Assembly (NCBI GenBank): GCA_016218575.1
Contig: JACRDN010000006.1
Location: 22,279-86,278, forward strand
Source of the DNA: Elusimicrobiota bacterium
Lineage (GTDB): Bacteria > Elusimicrobiota > Elusimicrobia > UBA1565 > UBA9628
Direction of reading: 5' to 3'
Length of the DNA: 64,000 nt
Shown: positions 27,382-35,821 of the stretch, in pieces
Numbering within the stretch: the first letter of the stretch is position 1
How the letters are laid out: the number at the start of each line of letters is the position of its first letter
The notes under the pieces: generated by a model
Told to the model about the DNA's origin: nothing
Database searches by the model: none
What the model saw: only the letters and a program-made list of their open reading frames with translations
Made by a program: the position numbers and the translations under genes

Positions 27382-28745
27382 ATTTGAACATGACGTGGGC
27401 GGAGCTGGCCAGGGGGGCGGGAGGGCTGCTCACCCACGGCGGCGCGCAGGATCTGGTGGACTGCCTTTCCACGGACACCCGATCCCTCAAGACCGGCCAA
27501 GCCTTTTGGGCCTTGAAAGGCCCGCGCTTCGACGCCCACGACCTCCTGAGCCCGGAGCTGGCGCGGGTCTGCCCGGGGTGGGTGATCGAGAAAGACAGGC
27601 TCCCGGACAGCGCCCCGCGCCCCGCCCACGTGGTGGAGGTTCCCAACACCCTCAAGGCCTTGGCCGCCCTGGCGGCCCAACACCGGCGCCGCTTCGACAT
27701 CCCGGTCGTGGGCATCACCGGCTCCAACGGAAAGACCACGACCAAGGAAATGCTCAAGAGCATCTGCCTCCAAGTGGGTCCCTCCTGCGCCAATCCGGGG
27801 AATTGGAACAACCAGGTGGGGGTTCCCCTGTCCGTGCTCGAGCTCGGCTGCGAGCATCGCTACGGCATCTTCGAGCTGGCCGACTCGCGCCCGGGAGACA
27901 TCGCGGAGGTCGCGCGGGTGGCCCAGCCGAGCCTGGCCGTTCTCACCAACATCGGCCCGGACCACCTCGAATTCTACGGAAGCCTCGACCAGAATTTCAA
28001 GACGAAATCGGAGCTCGTCGAAAGCCTTCCCGAGGAGGGCAGGGCCGTCATCAACATCGACGACCGCTGGCTGGCGGGCTTGGAGCCGCGGCTCGGGGCC
28101 AGGGCCATCACTTTCGGGATGAGCCCGCGGGCCAGGATCTATTTCGCTGGCCCCGATGAACTCGTGGTCGACCGCCACAAGACCCGTGTTCGGCTCAGGG
28201 CCTTCGGAACCCTTAGCCGCTACAACGCGGCCGCGGCCGCGGCCGCGGCCTGGGCTTTAGGCATAGACGCGGAGAAAATCCGCTTGGGTCTCGAGAGCTA
28301 TGTCCCCTCCGCCATGCGACTGGAGCGCCTGAGCCACCCCTCTGGCAGCGAGATAGTCCTCGACGCCTACAACGCCAACCCGGCCTCGATGCGCGCGGCC
28401 GTCGAAGCCTTCTGCGACGAGTTCAAATCCCGCGATAAAATCCTGGTTTTGGGCGACATGAAAGAGCTGGGCCCCCAGTCAGGCGCCTTCCACGCGGAGT
28501 TGGGGGAGTGGCTCGCCGAGCTCCCGCTGGCCGGAGTCTACCTGGCGGGTCCGGAGATGGCGGCCGCGCGGATCGCCCTGGAGCGCAAGGCGCCGGGATT
28601 CGCGTTCCGCTACGCCCTGGATCCCCTGGCTTGGACCGATGACCTGCGCCGGCGGCTCGACGCCCGGACCGCGGTGTTTTTCAAAGCCTCCCGAGTCATG
28701 AAATTCGAATCCATCCTGGACTCCCTCTCATGCTCTATTACCTAG
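27378..28745 (+). CDS. murF: UDP-MurNAc-tripeptide-D-alanyl-D-alanine ligase
   Basis: 455 aa. GITGSNGKTTTKEML ATP loop near 115-128; NWNNQVGVPLSVLEL and NIGPDHLEFYGS; and the C-terminal DAYNANPASMRAAVEAF with LGDMKELG are all MurF hallmarks. It adds D-Ala-D-Ala to the tripeptide. I reject an upstream extension because it lies inside murE. It overlaps mraY by 16 bases. Confidence 0.95.
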   Translation: MNLNMTWAELARGAGGLLTHGGAQDLVDCLSTDTRSLKTGQAFWALKGPRFDAHDLLSPELARVCPGWVIEKDRLPDSAPRPAHVVEVPNTLKALAALAAQHRRRFDIPVVGITGSNGKTTTKEMLKSICLQVGPSCANPGNWNNQVGVPLSVLELGCEHRYGIFELADSRPGDIAEVARVAQPSLAVLTNIGPDHLEFYGSLDQNFKTKSELVESLPEEGRAVINIDDRWLAGLEPRLGARAITFGMSPRARIYFAGPDELVVDRHKTRVRLRAFGTLSRYNAAAAAAAAWALGIDAEKIRLGLESYVPSAMRLERLSHPSGSEIVLDAYNANPASMRAAVEAFCDEFKSRDKILVLGDMKELGPQSGAFHAELGEWLAELPLAGVYLAGPEMAAARIALERKAPGFAFRYALDPLAWTDDLRRRLDARTAVFFKASRVMKFESILDSLSCSIT

Positions 28746-29815
28746 CCCGCTACAAGGAGCTCGGCGGCGCCTTCAACATCTTCCAGTACATCACCTTCCG
28801 CGCCGGAGGCGCCGCCTTGACCGCTCTCTTGGCCTCCCTCCTGATAGGGCCTTCCCTCATCGAAAGCCTGCGCCGGCACAAAATCGGACAGATTCAGCGC
28901 CGGGACGGGCCCAAGAGCCACCTGGGCAAGCAGGGCACCCCCACCATGGGCGGGCTTCTCATTTTCTTCACCTTGGTTTCGAGCGCGCTCCTCTGGATGC
29001 GCTGGGACAACCGCTTCCTGTGGCTGCTCATGGGCGTGGTCTTCCTGCTCACTGCCGTGGGTTTTTGGGACGACTACCAGAAGCTGGTCCTGAAAAACTC
29101 GGCCGGCATCTCATCCCGGACCAAGTTCGCGGTTCAGATCGCCGTGGCCCTGGGCGTGGTCCTGTACCTGGCCGTGCGGCCTCCCAACGGCATGTTCCCG
29201 TCTCATTTGAACCTTCCCTACACCAAGGAGCTGTTCTGGGACCTGGGGCCCGCCTACTTCGTGTTCGCGGCCCTGATGATCGTGGGAGCTTCCAACGCGG
29301 TCAACCTGACCGACGGCCTCGATGGGCTGGCCTGCGGAAGCCTCATCTTCTGCGCCATAGCCTACGGGGTCTTCGCCTACGCGGCGGGCAACGCGAAGTT
29401 CGCCTCTTACCTCAGGATCATCCCGGTGGAGGGAGCGGGGGAGATCACCGTGTTCCTGGCGGCCCTGGTGGGCTCCTGCCTGGGGTTCCTGTGGTACAAC
29501 GCCTACCCCGCCGAGATGTTCATGGGCGACACCGGCTCCCTGTTCCTGGGAGGAATCATCGCCACCGTGGCCCTTTGCGTCAAGGCCGAGCTCATGCTGC
29601 CCATCATCGGCGGGATTTTCGTCCTCGAAACATTGTCCGTCATCCTGCAAATGTCCTCCTATAAGCTGCGCAAGGGAAAACGGATTTTTCGCATGGCGCC
29701 CCTGCACCATCACTTCGAGCTCTCCGGGATCTCCGAGCCCAAGGTCACCGTAAGATTCTGGATCGGCGGCATCGTCTTGATGCTTCTGGCCCTAGCCTCC
29801 TTGAAAATCCGCTGA
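28730..29815 (+). CDS. mraY: phospho-N-acetylmuramoyl-pentapeptide-transferase
   Basis: 361 aa, ten membrane segments. It has the MraY signatures KSHLGKQGTPTMGGLL, FWDDYQKLV, NAVNLTDGLDGLA, AYPAEMFMGDTGSLFLGG and the catalytic-loop MAPLHHHFEL. It makes lipid I from UDP-MurNAc-pentapeptide and undecaprenyl phosphate at the inner membrane. The final TGA overlaps the murD start. Confidence 0.97.
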   Translation: MLYYLARYKELGGAFNIFQYITFRAGGAALTALLASLLIGPSLIESLRRHKIGQIQRRDGPKSHLGKQGTPTMGGLLIFFTLVSSALLWMRWDNRFLWLLMGVVFLLTAVGFWDDYQKLVLKNSAGISSRTKFAVQIAVALGVVLYLAVRPPNGMFPSHLNLPYTKELFWDLGPAYFVFAALMIVGASNAVNLTDGLDGLACGSLIFCAIAYGVFAYAAGNAKFASYLRIIPVEGAGEITVFLAALVGSCLGFLWYNAYPAEMFMGDTGSLFLGGIIATVALCVKAELMLPIIGGIFVLETLSVILQMSSYKLRKGKRIFRMAPLHHHFELSGISEPKVTVRFWIGGIVLMLLALASLKIR

Positions 29816-31221
29816 TGGAGCGCTTCGAGCCCGGGGCCTTCAAGGGCCGCAAGGCCGGGGTTCTGGGCTTGGGACGCTCTGGCACCGCCTGCGCCAAGCT
29901 ACTGCTCTCAAAAGGCTTCTCGGTTTTCGCCAGCGACTCGCGCCCAGCCCCCGAGCTAAAAGCCATGCTAGGGCGCGCCCCCAAAAGACTAGATTGGGAA
30001 GGGGGCCGGCACAGCCGCAAGCTGCTCCAATGCGCCTTCGTGGTAAAGAGCCCCGGCTTGAGTCCGGACCTTCCCATCCTGAGCCGCCTGCGCGATGCTC
30101 GCGTCCCGGTCTACAGCGAACTGGAGGTAGCGTTGGCCTTCTGCAAGGCTCGGGACATCGTGGCCGTCACTGGCACCAACGGCAAAACGACCACGACGAC
30201 CCTCACCGGGGAAGTATTCCGCCAGGCCCTGCCGCGCGGGCGCCGGGCCGCGGTGTGCGGCAACATCGGCATCCCCTTTTCCGAGGCCGCCCCAAAACTG
30301 GGCGCAAAGGACTGCCTCGTCGCGGAAGTCTCGAGCTACCAGTTGGAGGACAGCCGCCATTTTCGGCCGCGCGCCGCTGCCATCCTCAACATCACCCCCG
30401 ACCACCTCGACCACCACGGAGGGATGGACCGGTATCTCTCGGCCAAGGCCAGGATTTTCCAGGAGCAGTCCGCCTCCGATCTATGCGTTTTCAACGCCGA
30501 GGATCCCCTCTGCCTCAAGATGTCCCGGGACTGCCCGGCAAAAAAACTCTACTTCGGCTTGACTCCCCAGCCCTTCATCCACGCCTGGATGAGCCGGGGC
30601 AAGATAAGGATCCGGCTTCCGGGAAGCCGGAGGGAACTCTCGCTCTCGCCCCCGGCTTTGCCCGGGCGGCACAATCTCGAAAACGCCATGGCCTCGGCCC
30701 TCCTGGCCTTGGGCCTGGATCTTGAGCTACCCAAGATACAGAAGGCCTTCACAGCCTTCCGCGGCGTGGAGCACCGCCTGGAGGACTTGGGGCTCCTGGG
30801 GGGCCTGCGCTGCCTCAACGATTCCAAGGCCACGAACGTGGACTCCACCATGGTGGCGCTCAAGTCCCTCGAGTCAGTGGGAAATCGCGTCTTCCTGATC
30901 CTGGGCGGCCTGCACAAGGGCAGTTCCTACAAGCCCTTGGCCCCTTTCATCGCCAAGAGCGCCAAGGCGATTCTCACCATCGGCAGCGCCGCGGCGAAAA
31001 TCGAGGAGGATCTGCGGGGAACCAAGCCCCTACTGCCCTGCTCCGACCTGGAAACCGCCGTGGAGACCGCCTTCCAGGTGGCCTCCCCTGGGGACGTCCT
31101 GCTGCTCTCCCCGGCCTGCGCCTCCTTTGATCAGTTCAAGAATTTCGAGGAGAGGGGAAGTCGCTTCAAGGCCCTGGTCCGGGCCAGAGCCAAAACCCAT
31201 GGTGTTCAGAAAAAGAAATAG
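29815..31221 (+). CDS. murD: UDP-MurNAc-L-alanine-D-glutamate ligase
   Basis: 468 aa. N-terminal Rossmann start KAGVLGLGRSGTACAKLL, ATP loop VAVTGTNGKTTTTTLT, AEVSSYQLE, NITPDHLDHHGGMDRY, and the C-terminal LNDSKATNVDSTMVAL and LSPACASFDQFKNFEERG. Adds D-glutamate in the cytoplasmic steps of peptidoglycan synthesis. It overlaps ftsW by 23 bases. Confidence 0.96.
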   Translation: MERFEPGAFKGRKAGVLGLGRSGTACAKLLLSKGFSVFASDSRPAPELKAMLGRAPKRLDWEGGRHSRKLLQCAFVVKSPGLSPDLPILSRLRDARVPVYSELEVALAFCKARDIVAVTGTNGKTTTTTLTGEVFRQALPRGRRAAVCGNIGIPFSEAAPKLGAKDCLVAEVSSYQLEDSRHFRPRAAAILNITPDHLDHHGGMDRYLSAKARIFQEQSASDLCVFNAEDPLCLKMSRDCPAKKLYFGLTPQPFIHAWMSRGKIRIRLPGSRRELSLSPPALPGRHNLENAMASALLALGLDLELPKIQKAFTAFRGVEHRLEDLGLLGGLRCLNDSKATNVDSTMVALKSLESVGNRVFLILGGLHKGSSYKPLAPFIAKSAKAILTIGSAAAKIEEDLRGTKPLLPCSDLETAVETAFQVASPGDVLLLSPACASFDQFKNFEERGSRFKALVRARAKTHGVQKKK

Positions 31222-32314
31222 CCTCGATTACACCTTGCTCGCGGCCACCATGGCCCTGGTCTGCTGGGGCCTGGTCATGGTGTATTCCGCCAGCGCCATT
31301 TGGGCCGAGCAGAATATGGGAAATCCCCTCTATTTCTTCAAGCGCCAAATGATCTCTGCCGCGGCGGGACTGGCGCTGATGGCGGCCGTAAGCCGCTTCA
31401 ATTACAACCGCCTCATGGACTGGGTTTTTCCCTTGATGGCCGCGACGACCCTGGCTCTCGTGGTCGTGCTCTTTTGCCCCGCCGTAGCCGGGGTCAAGCG
31501 CTGGATCAGGATCGGCCCTCTGGGCCTCCAGCCGGCGGAGTTCGCCAAGCTCACGGCCGCGATTTACCTGGCCAGCTACCTGGACCGCAAGAAAAGCAAG
31601 ATCGGATCGCCGGTTTGGGGCCTCGCGGTTCCCATAGGAGCGGTCTCAGCTTTGTGGTTCCTCATATCGCGCGAGCCCGACCTCGGCACTCCCGTGCTCA
31701 TGTTCTCGGTAACGATCCTCGTCCTCTTCATCGGGGGAAGCCGCGTCCAATATCTGTTGGCGGCCATTCTGGCCGCGCTCCCGATCGTGGCCTACGAGCT
31801 CATCAAATACCCCTACCGACGTGCCCGCCTCTTCAATTTCCTAACGCCGTTCAAGGACGCGCGCGGCGCGGGCTATCAGCTCGCCCAATCCATCCTGGCC
31901 GTGGGCTCCGGAGGCTGGTTCGGCAAGGGCTTGGGCGCCTCCAAGCTCAAGCTCATGTACTTGCCCACGCCCCACACGGACTTCATTTTCCCGGTCATAT
32001 GCGAGGAGTTGGGGCTCTTGGGAGCGCTCACGATGCTGGGGTTTTTCGCCATGATCCTCGTGCGCGGAGCGCGCATCGCGCGCTCGGCACCCAACCTGTT
32101 CGGAACCCTGCTCGCCTGCGGCATCACCTTCACGCTCTGCCTCCAGGCCTTCTTCAACGTGGGCATGTCGATCGGCCTTCTGCCCACCAAGGGCATTCCC
32201 CTGCCCTTTATTTCCTACGGCCGCTCCTCTCTCTTGACCAGCCTCATCGGCATCGGCATACTCCTCAATATCTCGCGGCAGTCCGCCCCATGGGAACCCC
32301 CTCAACGCCATTAG
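31199..32314 (+). CDS. ftsW: septal peptidoglycan polymerase FtsW
   Basis: 371 aa SEDS-family protein with about ten membrane helices. MVYSASAIWAEQNMGNP, GVKRWIRIGPLGLQPAEFAKL, TPHTDFIFPVICEELGLLG and LLPTKGIPLPFISYGRSSLL are all family landmarks. It polymerises glycan strands with FtsI. The ATG at 31199 is chosen; an extension starting at 31127 would lie deep inside murD. Confidence 0.95.
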   Translation: MVFRKRNSLDYTLLAATMALVCWGLVMVYSASAIWAEQNMGNPLYFFKRQMISAAAGLALMAAVSRFNYNRLMDWVFPLMAATTLALVVVLFCPAVAGVKRWIRIGPLGLQPAEFAKLTAAIYLASYLDRKKSKIGSPVWGLAVPIGAVSALWFLISREPDLGTPVLMFSVTILVLFIGGSRVQYLLAAILAALPIVAYELIKYPYRRARLFNFLTPFKDARGAGYQLAQSILAVGSGGWFGKGLGASKLKLMYLPTPHTDFIFPVICEELGLLGALTMLGFFAMILVRGARIARSAPNLFGTLLACGITFTLCLQAFFNVGMSIGLLPTKGIPLPFISYGRSSLLTSLIGIGILLNISRQSAPWEPPQRH

Positions 32315-33414
32315 CGGAGCGGCGCAAGCGAGCCCTGATCGCGGCGGGGGGCACCGGGGGGCATTTTTATCCGGGTCTCGTCCTGGCCAAGACCCTGCGA
32401 GGGCGCGGCTGGGAGCCGTTGCTTTGCGTGAGACGGGGCGACCCCGCCTTGGCCGTATTGGAGAAAGAGGGCCTCGCCTCGGTGGAAATGGATCTTTCCG
32501 GCCTGCCAAGGTCGCTCGGCCCCGGGCTCATCGTTTTCGCGTGGAAGCTGTGGAAAGGCTTCCTTCTTGCGCGCCAAATCGCCAAGGATTTCAAGCCGGA
32601 CATCACTATCGGCATGGGAGGCTATCTTACTTTTCCCTGCTTGCTGGCCTCAAGGCTCCAAGGCATCCCGGGCGTTCTCCATGATTCCAACGCGGTCCTG
32701 GGCCTGGCCAACCGGGCCGCCCGTCTCCTAGGCGCCAAGCTGTTTTGGGGCCTGCCCACGGTCCATGGAGGAGGCATGCTCACGGGCACGCCGATACGCC
32801 CATCCCTATGGGAAATAAAGCCCAAGGAGGAGGCAAGAAAACGCCTGGGGCTGGCCTGCGGCCAGCCCCTACTTCTAGTCTTCGGCGGCAGCCAGGGCGC
32901 AAGATCTGTGAATCGCAGCGTGCCGGCAGCTCTCAAAAAGCTGCCGGTTGGATGCGCGCTTCAAGTTCTCCACCTGACTGGCGTCAATAACTTCGAGGAA
33001 ACCCGCCGCGCTTACGAAGGTTCGGCGTTTGCGGTGAAGCTCCTGCCTTTTCTCGAGGAGATGCAATGGGCTTACGCGGCATGCGACCTCGTCCTGTGCC
33101 GGTCCGGGGCGAGCACCTTGGCAGAGCTCGCCTCCCAGGAAAAACCCGCCGTCCTCGTGCCCTATCCCCTGGCCGCGGCCAATCACCAGGAGGCCAACGC
33201 CAAAATCCTGGCCCGGGCCGGAGCCGCGCGCCTTCTTTTGGACCGGGACATCGCGGAAGGGCTCGCGCCGATCCTCGAGGATTTGCTATGGTCGCAGGAC
33301 AGCCCCGCCAAGCGCCGCTCCATGGCCGAGGCTTACGCGCGCCTGGGCCTGCCGCCGGCGCATGAAACGGCCGAGCGCCTGGCGGACGCGGTGGAAAAAA
33401 CCTCGAGACAATGA
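32290..33414 (+). CDS. murG: UDP-GlcNAc:lipid I N-acetylglucosaminyltransferase
   Basis: 374 aa GT28 glycosyltransferase that makes lipid II. N-terminal ALIAAGGTGGHFYPGL, then TIGMGGYLTFPCLLA, HDSNAVLGLANR, VFGGSQGARSVN, and the UDP-sugar site LCRSGASTLAELAS with the AAANHQEANA block. It starts at an ATG 25 bases before the ftsW stop. It is the last recognisable cell-wall gene of the cluster: murC, murB, ddl and ftsQAZ do not follow. Confidence 0.95.
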   Translation: MGTPSTPLAERRKRALIAAGGTGGHFYPGLVLAKTLRGRGWEPLLCVRRGDPALAVLEKEGLASVEMDLSGLPRSLGPGLIVFAWKLWKGFLLARQIAKDFKPDITIGMGGYLTFPCLLASRLQGIPGVLHDSNAVLGLANRAARLLGAKLFWGLPTVHGGGMLTGTPIRPSLWEIKPKEEARKRLGLACGQPLLLVFGGSQGARSVNRSVPAALKKLPVGCALQVLHLTGVNNFEETRRAYEGSAFAVKLLPFLEEMQWAYAACDLVLCRSGASTLAELASQEKPAVLVPYPLAAANHQEANAKILARAGAARLLLDRDIAEGLAPILEDLLWSQDSPAKRRSMAEAYARLGLPPAHETAERLADAVEKTSRQ

Positions 33415-34154
33415 AAACCAGAATACTCGTGGTCAACGACGACGGGATCAATGGCCGAGGCCTGGCCCCCCTGATCGAAGCCGTCCGCCCTCTGGGGGAA
33501 GTCGTGGTCGTAGTGCCGGACCAGGAGCGCTCCGCCGACAGCCATTCGCTCACCTTGCACAAACCCATCCGGATCCACCGCGTGGCTCCCATGATTTTCA
33601 CCTTGAACGGCAGCCCGGCCGATTGCGCCAGGCTAGGAATCCTGGAGATCATGAATTCCAAGGTAAGCCTCGTGGTCTCCGGCATCAACCGGGGCTACAA
33701 TCTCGGGGAGGACGTGGTCTATTCCGGAACCGTCGCCGGCGCCCGGGAAGCGACTTTGCTGGAGGTGCCGGCCATCGCCTTCTCGCAGGACCCGAGTTCC
33801 CTCGGCTACGCGGCCGCTGTCGTCTGGGCCCGGAAGTTGGCGCGGCTCGTGCTGAAATTCGACCTCCCTCCCGGCATCTGCCTCAACGTCAATTTCCCAA
33901 AGCCCCGGCACGGGAATATCTTGAAACCCCTGCCCATGAGGCTCGGCCGGCGCATCTACAGCAAGGAAGTGACCAAGAGGGCCGACCCTCGGGGAGGCCA
34001 TTATTATTGGCTGGCGGGAAGCTCGGTCAAGAGCGTCAACCTCAAGGGCACCGACGTCAGCGCGGTGGCCTCTGGCCACGCCTCGGTGACTCCTCTGCAC
34101 GTAGACAACACCGATTTCCCCACGCTCGACATCCTGCGCTCCTGGGAACTGTAG
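33411..34154 (+). CDS. surE: 5'/3'-nucleotidase SurE
   Basis: 247 aa metal-dependent survival-protein phosphatase acting on nucleoside monophosphates. The metal site NDDG is at 9-12, followed by VVVPDQERSADSHSLTLHKPI, LNGSPADCARLG, VSGINRGYNLGEDVVYSGTVAGAREA and the later TDVSAVASGHASVTPLH. It overlaps murG by ATGA, so it is in the cell-wall operon. Confidence 0.95.
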   Translation: MKTRILVVNDDGINGRGLAPLIEAVRPLGEVVVVVPDQERSADSHSLTLHKPIRIHRVAPMIFTLNGSPADCARLGILEIMNSKVSLVVSGINRGYNLGEDVVYSGTVAGAREATLLEVPAIAFSQDPSSLGYAAAVVWARKLARLVLKFDLPPGICLNVNFPKPRHGNILKPLPMRLGRRIYSKEVTKRADPRGGHYYWLAGSSVKSVNLKGTDVSAVASGHASVTPLHVDNTDFPTLDILRSWEL

Positions 34155-34163
34155 GGAACTCTA

Positions 34164-35111
34164 GTGCCGGTCCTCCTTCTGCTGGCGCAGGTGAGCCTAT
34201 CCGCGGTGGGGGACATCCGCCTCGACGGACCCGTAGGGGAGCTCATCGGGCGCCACGGCCCCGAACATCCCACGGCCGCCGTCAGGGAGGCACTCAAGGC
34301 CGACATCGTGTTCGGCAACCTCGAGTGCAGCGTCACGACCCGCGGCACCAAACAGGCCAAGACTTGGAATTTCAGGGCCCCGTCCGAGAACCTCGCCAGC
34401 CTCAAGGAGGGGGGCTTCGACGTCCTGAACCTGGCCAACAACCACAGCATGGACTACGGGACCGAGGGCTTCCTGGACACTTTGGCGGCGGTCAAGAAGC
34501 GGGGCTTCATCGCGGTGGGCGGCGGAAAAAATATCGAGCAGGCGGAGAAGCTGCGGATCATTGAGCGCAACGGGCTTCGCGTGGGCTTTCTAGGCCTGAC
34601 CAGCACCTTCCCCCCAGAAGCCTGGGCCCGCCGCAAAAAGCCCGGCGTGGCCTACAGCAACTTCAAGCGTTTTCCGGAACTCATCCGAAGGGCGAAAAAA
34701 GACTGCGACATTCTGGTCGTTTCTTTTCATGGAGGAACCGAGCTCGCCCTCGAGCCCAACCAAATCCAGAAGGCCTTCGCCCACATGGCCGTGGACGCGG
34801 GGGCCGACCTCATCCTGGGGCATCACCCCCATGTCCTGCAGGCCGTGGAACTATATAAAGGAAAGACCATCCTCTACAGCCTCGGCAATTTCCTTTTCGT
34901 GTCTCCCGCCCCGGAGACGCGGACCACGGTCATCGCCAAGGCCGCGCTGGGCCGAGGAGGGGTCGAGTCCATCGAATTCGTCCCGCTGGACACCCATTGG
35001 GGCCAGCCCATCTTGGCGCCGGAGGAGGGCCGGAAGGCCGCCTACGAGGCCTTAAACCGCCTGGGAGCCCTGTCCCAGCACCCGGAGATCTTCCGCCTCG
35101 CCTCGCCTTGA
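34164..35111 (+). CDS. CapA-family metallophosphatase-like protein
   Basis: 315 aa, GTG start. It has the PGA_cap/CapA fold landmarks: SAVGDIRLDGPVG at the start, VFGNLECSVT, LNLANNHSMDYG, VVSFHGGTE and LILGHHPHVLQAVELYKGKTILYSLGNFLF. The family includes poly-gamma-glutamate capsule proteins but also enzymes of unknown substrate. A short hydrophobic N-terminus (VLLLLAQVSLSA) may be a minimal signal sequence. It lies nine bases after surE. Confidence 0.8.
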   Translation: MPVLLLLAQVSLSAVGDIRLDGPVGELIGRHGPEHPTAAVREALKADIVFGNLECSVTTRGTKQAKTWNFRAPSENLASLKEGGFDVLNLANNHSMDYGTEGFLDTLAAVKKRGFIAVGGGKNIEQAEKLRIIERNGLRVGFLGLTSTFPPEAWARRKKPGVAYSNFKRFPELIRRAKKDCDILVVSFHGGTELALEPNQIQKAFAHMAVDAGADLILGHHPHVLQAVELYKGKTILYSLGNFLFVSPAPETRTTVIAKAALGRGGVESIEFVPLDTHWGQPILAPEEGRKAAYEALNRLGALSQHPEIFRLASP

Positions 35112-35137
35112 TGGAATGTCGGCGGATAAGCTAACAT
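35108..35137 (+). promoter_or_regulatory. candidate promoter of the Crp-family regulator and aspS
   Basis: TTGATG (35108-35113) and TAACAT (35132-35137) are separated by 18 bp, with the gene's ATG eight bases after the -10. A very short or absent leader is implied. A moderate match only. Confidence 0.4.
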
Positions 35138-35145
35138 AGCTTGTC

Positions 35146-35820
35146 ATGCTCAAGCTTTTGCGCAAAATTCCCTTCCTCAGCGTCCTCAGCCCCAAGGAGC
35201 TCAAGAAAGTCCGGCAAATCGGGAATATCCATGAGTACGCCCCTGGGGAAAGGGTCTTCTCGCAGACGGAGTCGGCAGACCAGATGTTCGTGGTGCTTTC
35301 GGGCCAGGTCAAGATTTTCGCGGCCTCCAATGGGAAGAAGCGGAAGACCTTCACCTATCTCCAGGCGGGGGATTTCTTCGGGGAGATGGCCCTGCTCGAG
35401 GGAAAGACCCGCTCCGCCTCTGCCGAGGCCGTCCAAGCCTCCAAGCTCCTGACCATCAAGAAAGGCGATTTCCACAGGCTCCTATGCTCGGACCACCAGC
35501 TGACCATCTACCTTTTGCGCGCCTTCTCCGAGCGCCTGCGCAAGGCCGATGAGGAGATCGAGGGCCTTCTTTTCCGCAACGTCCTGGGACGGGTCTCGAA
35601 AACCCTCTGCGACCTGTCGCAAAAAGGGGAAAGCTTCAAATCCGGCAGGCTTTTGAGGCAGCACTACACCCAGCAGGAGCTGGCCGATCTGGTGGGCACC
35701 ACAAGGGAGCCCTTGACACGCGCCCTGTCCGCCTTGCGCCGCGCGGACCTCGTGGAGGTCCATGCAGGCCGGTATTTCATCAAAAACCCGCAAAAGCTCT
35801 CGGCCCTTTGCCTCACCTGA
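35146..35820 (+). CDS. Crp/Fnr-family transcriptional regulator
   Basis: 224 aa. An N-terminal cyclic-nucleotide-binding beta roll (YAPGERVFSQTESADQMFVVLSGQVKIF, then QAGDFFGEMALLEGKTRSASAEAV) is joined by a long dimerisation helix to a winged helix-turn-helix (YTQQELADLVGTTREPLTRALSALRRADLVEV). There is no Fnr-type cysteine cluster near the N-terminus, so it is more Crp-like; the effector is unknown. The stop is two bases before aspS, so it may be cotranscribed with it. Confidence 0.9.
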   Translation: MLKLLRKIPFLSVLSPKELKKVRQIGNIHEYAPGERVFSQTESADQMFVVLSGQVKIFAASNGKKRKTFTYLQAGDFFGEMALLEGKTRSASAEAVQASKLLTIKKGDFHRLLCSDHQLTIYLLRAFSERLRKADEEIEGLLFRNVLGRVSKTLCDLSQKGESFKSGRLLRQHYTQQELADLVGTTREPLTRALSALRRADLVEVHAGRYFIKNPQKLSALCLT

Positions 35821-35821
35821 C

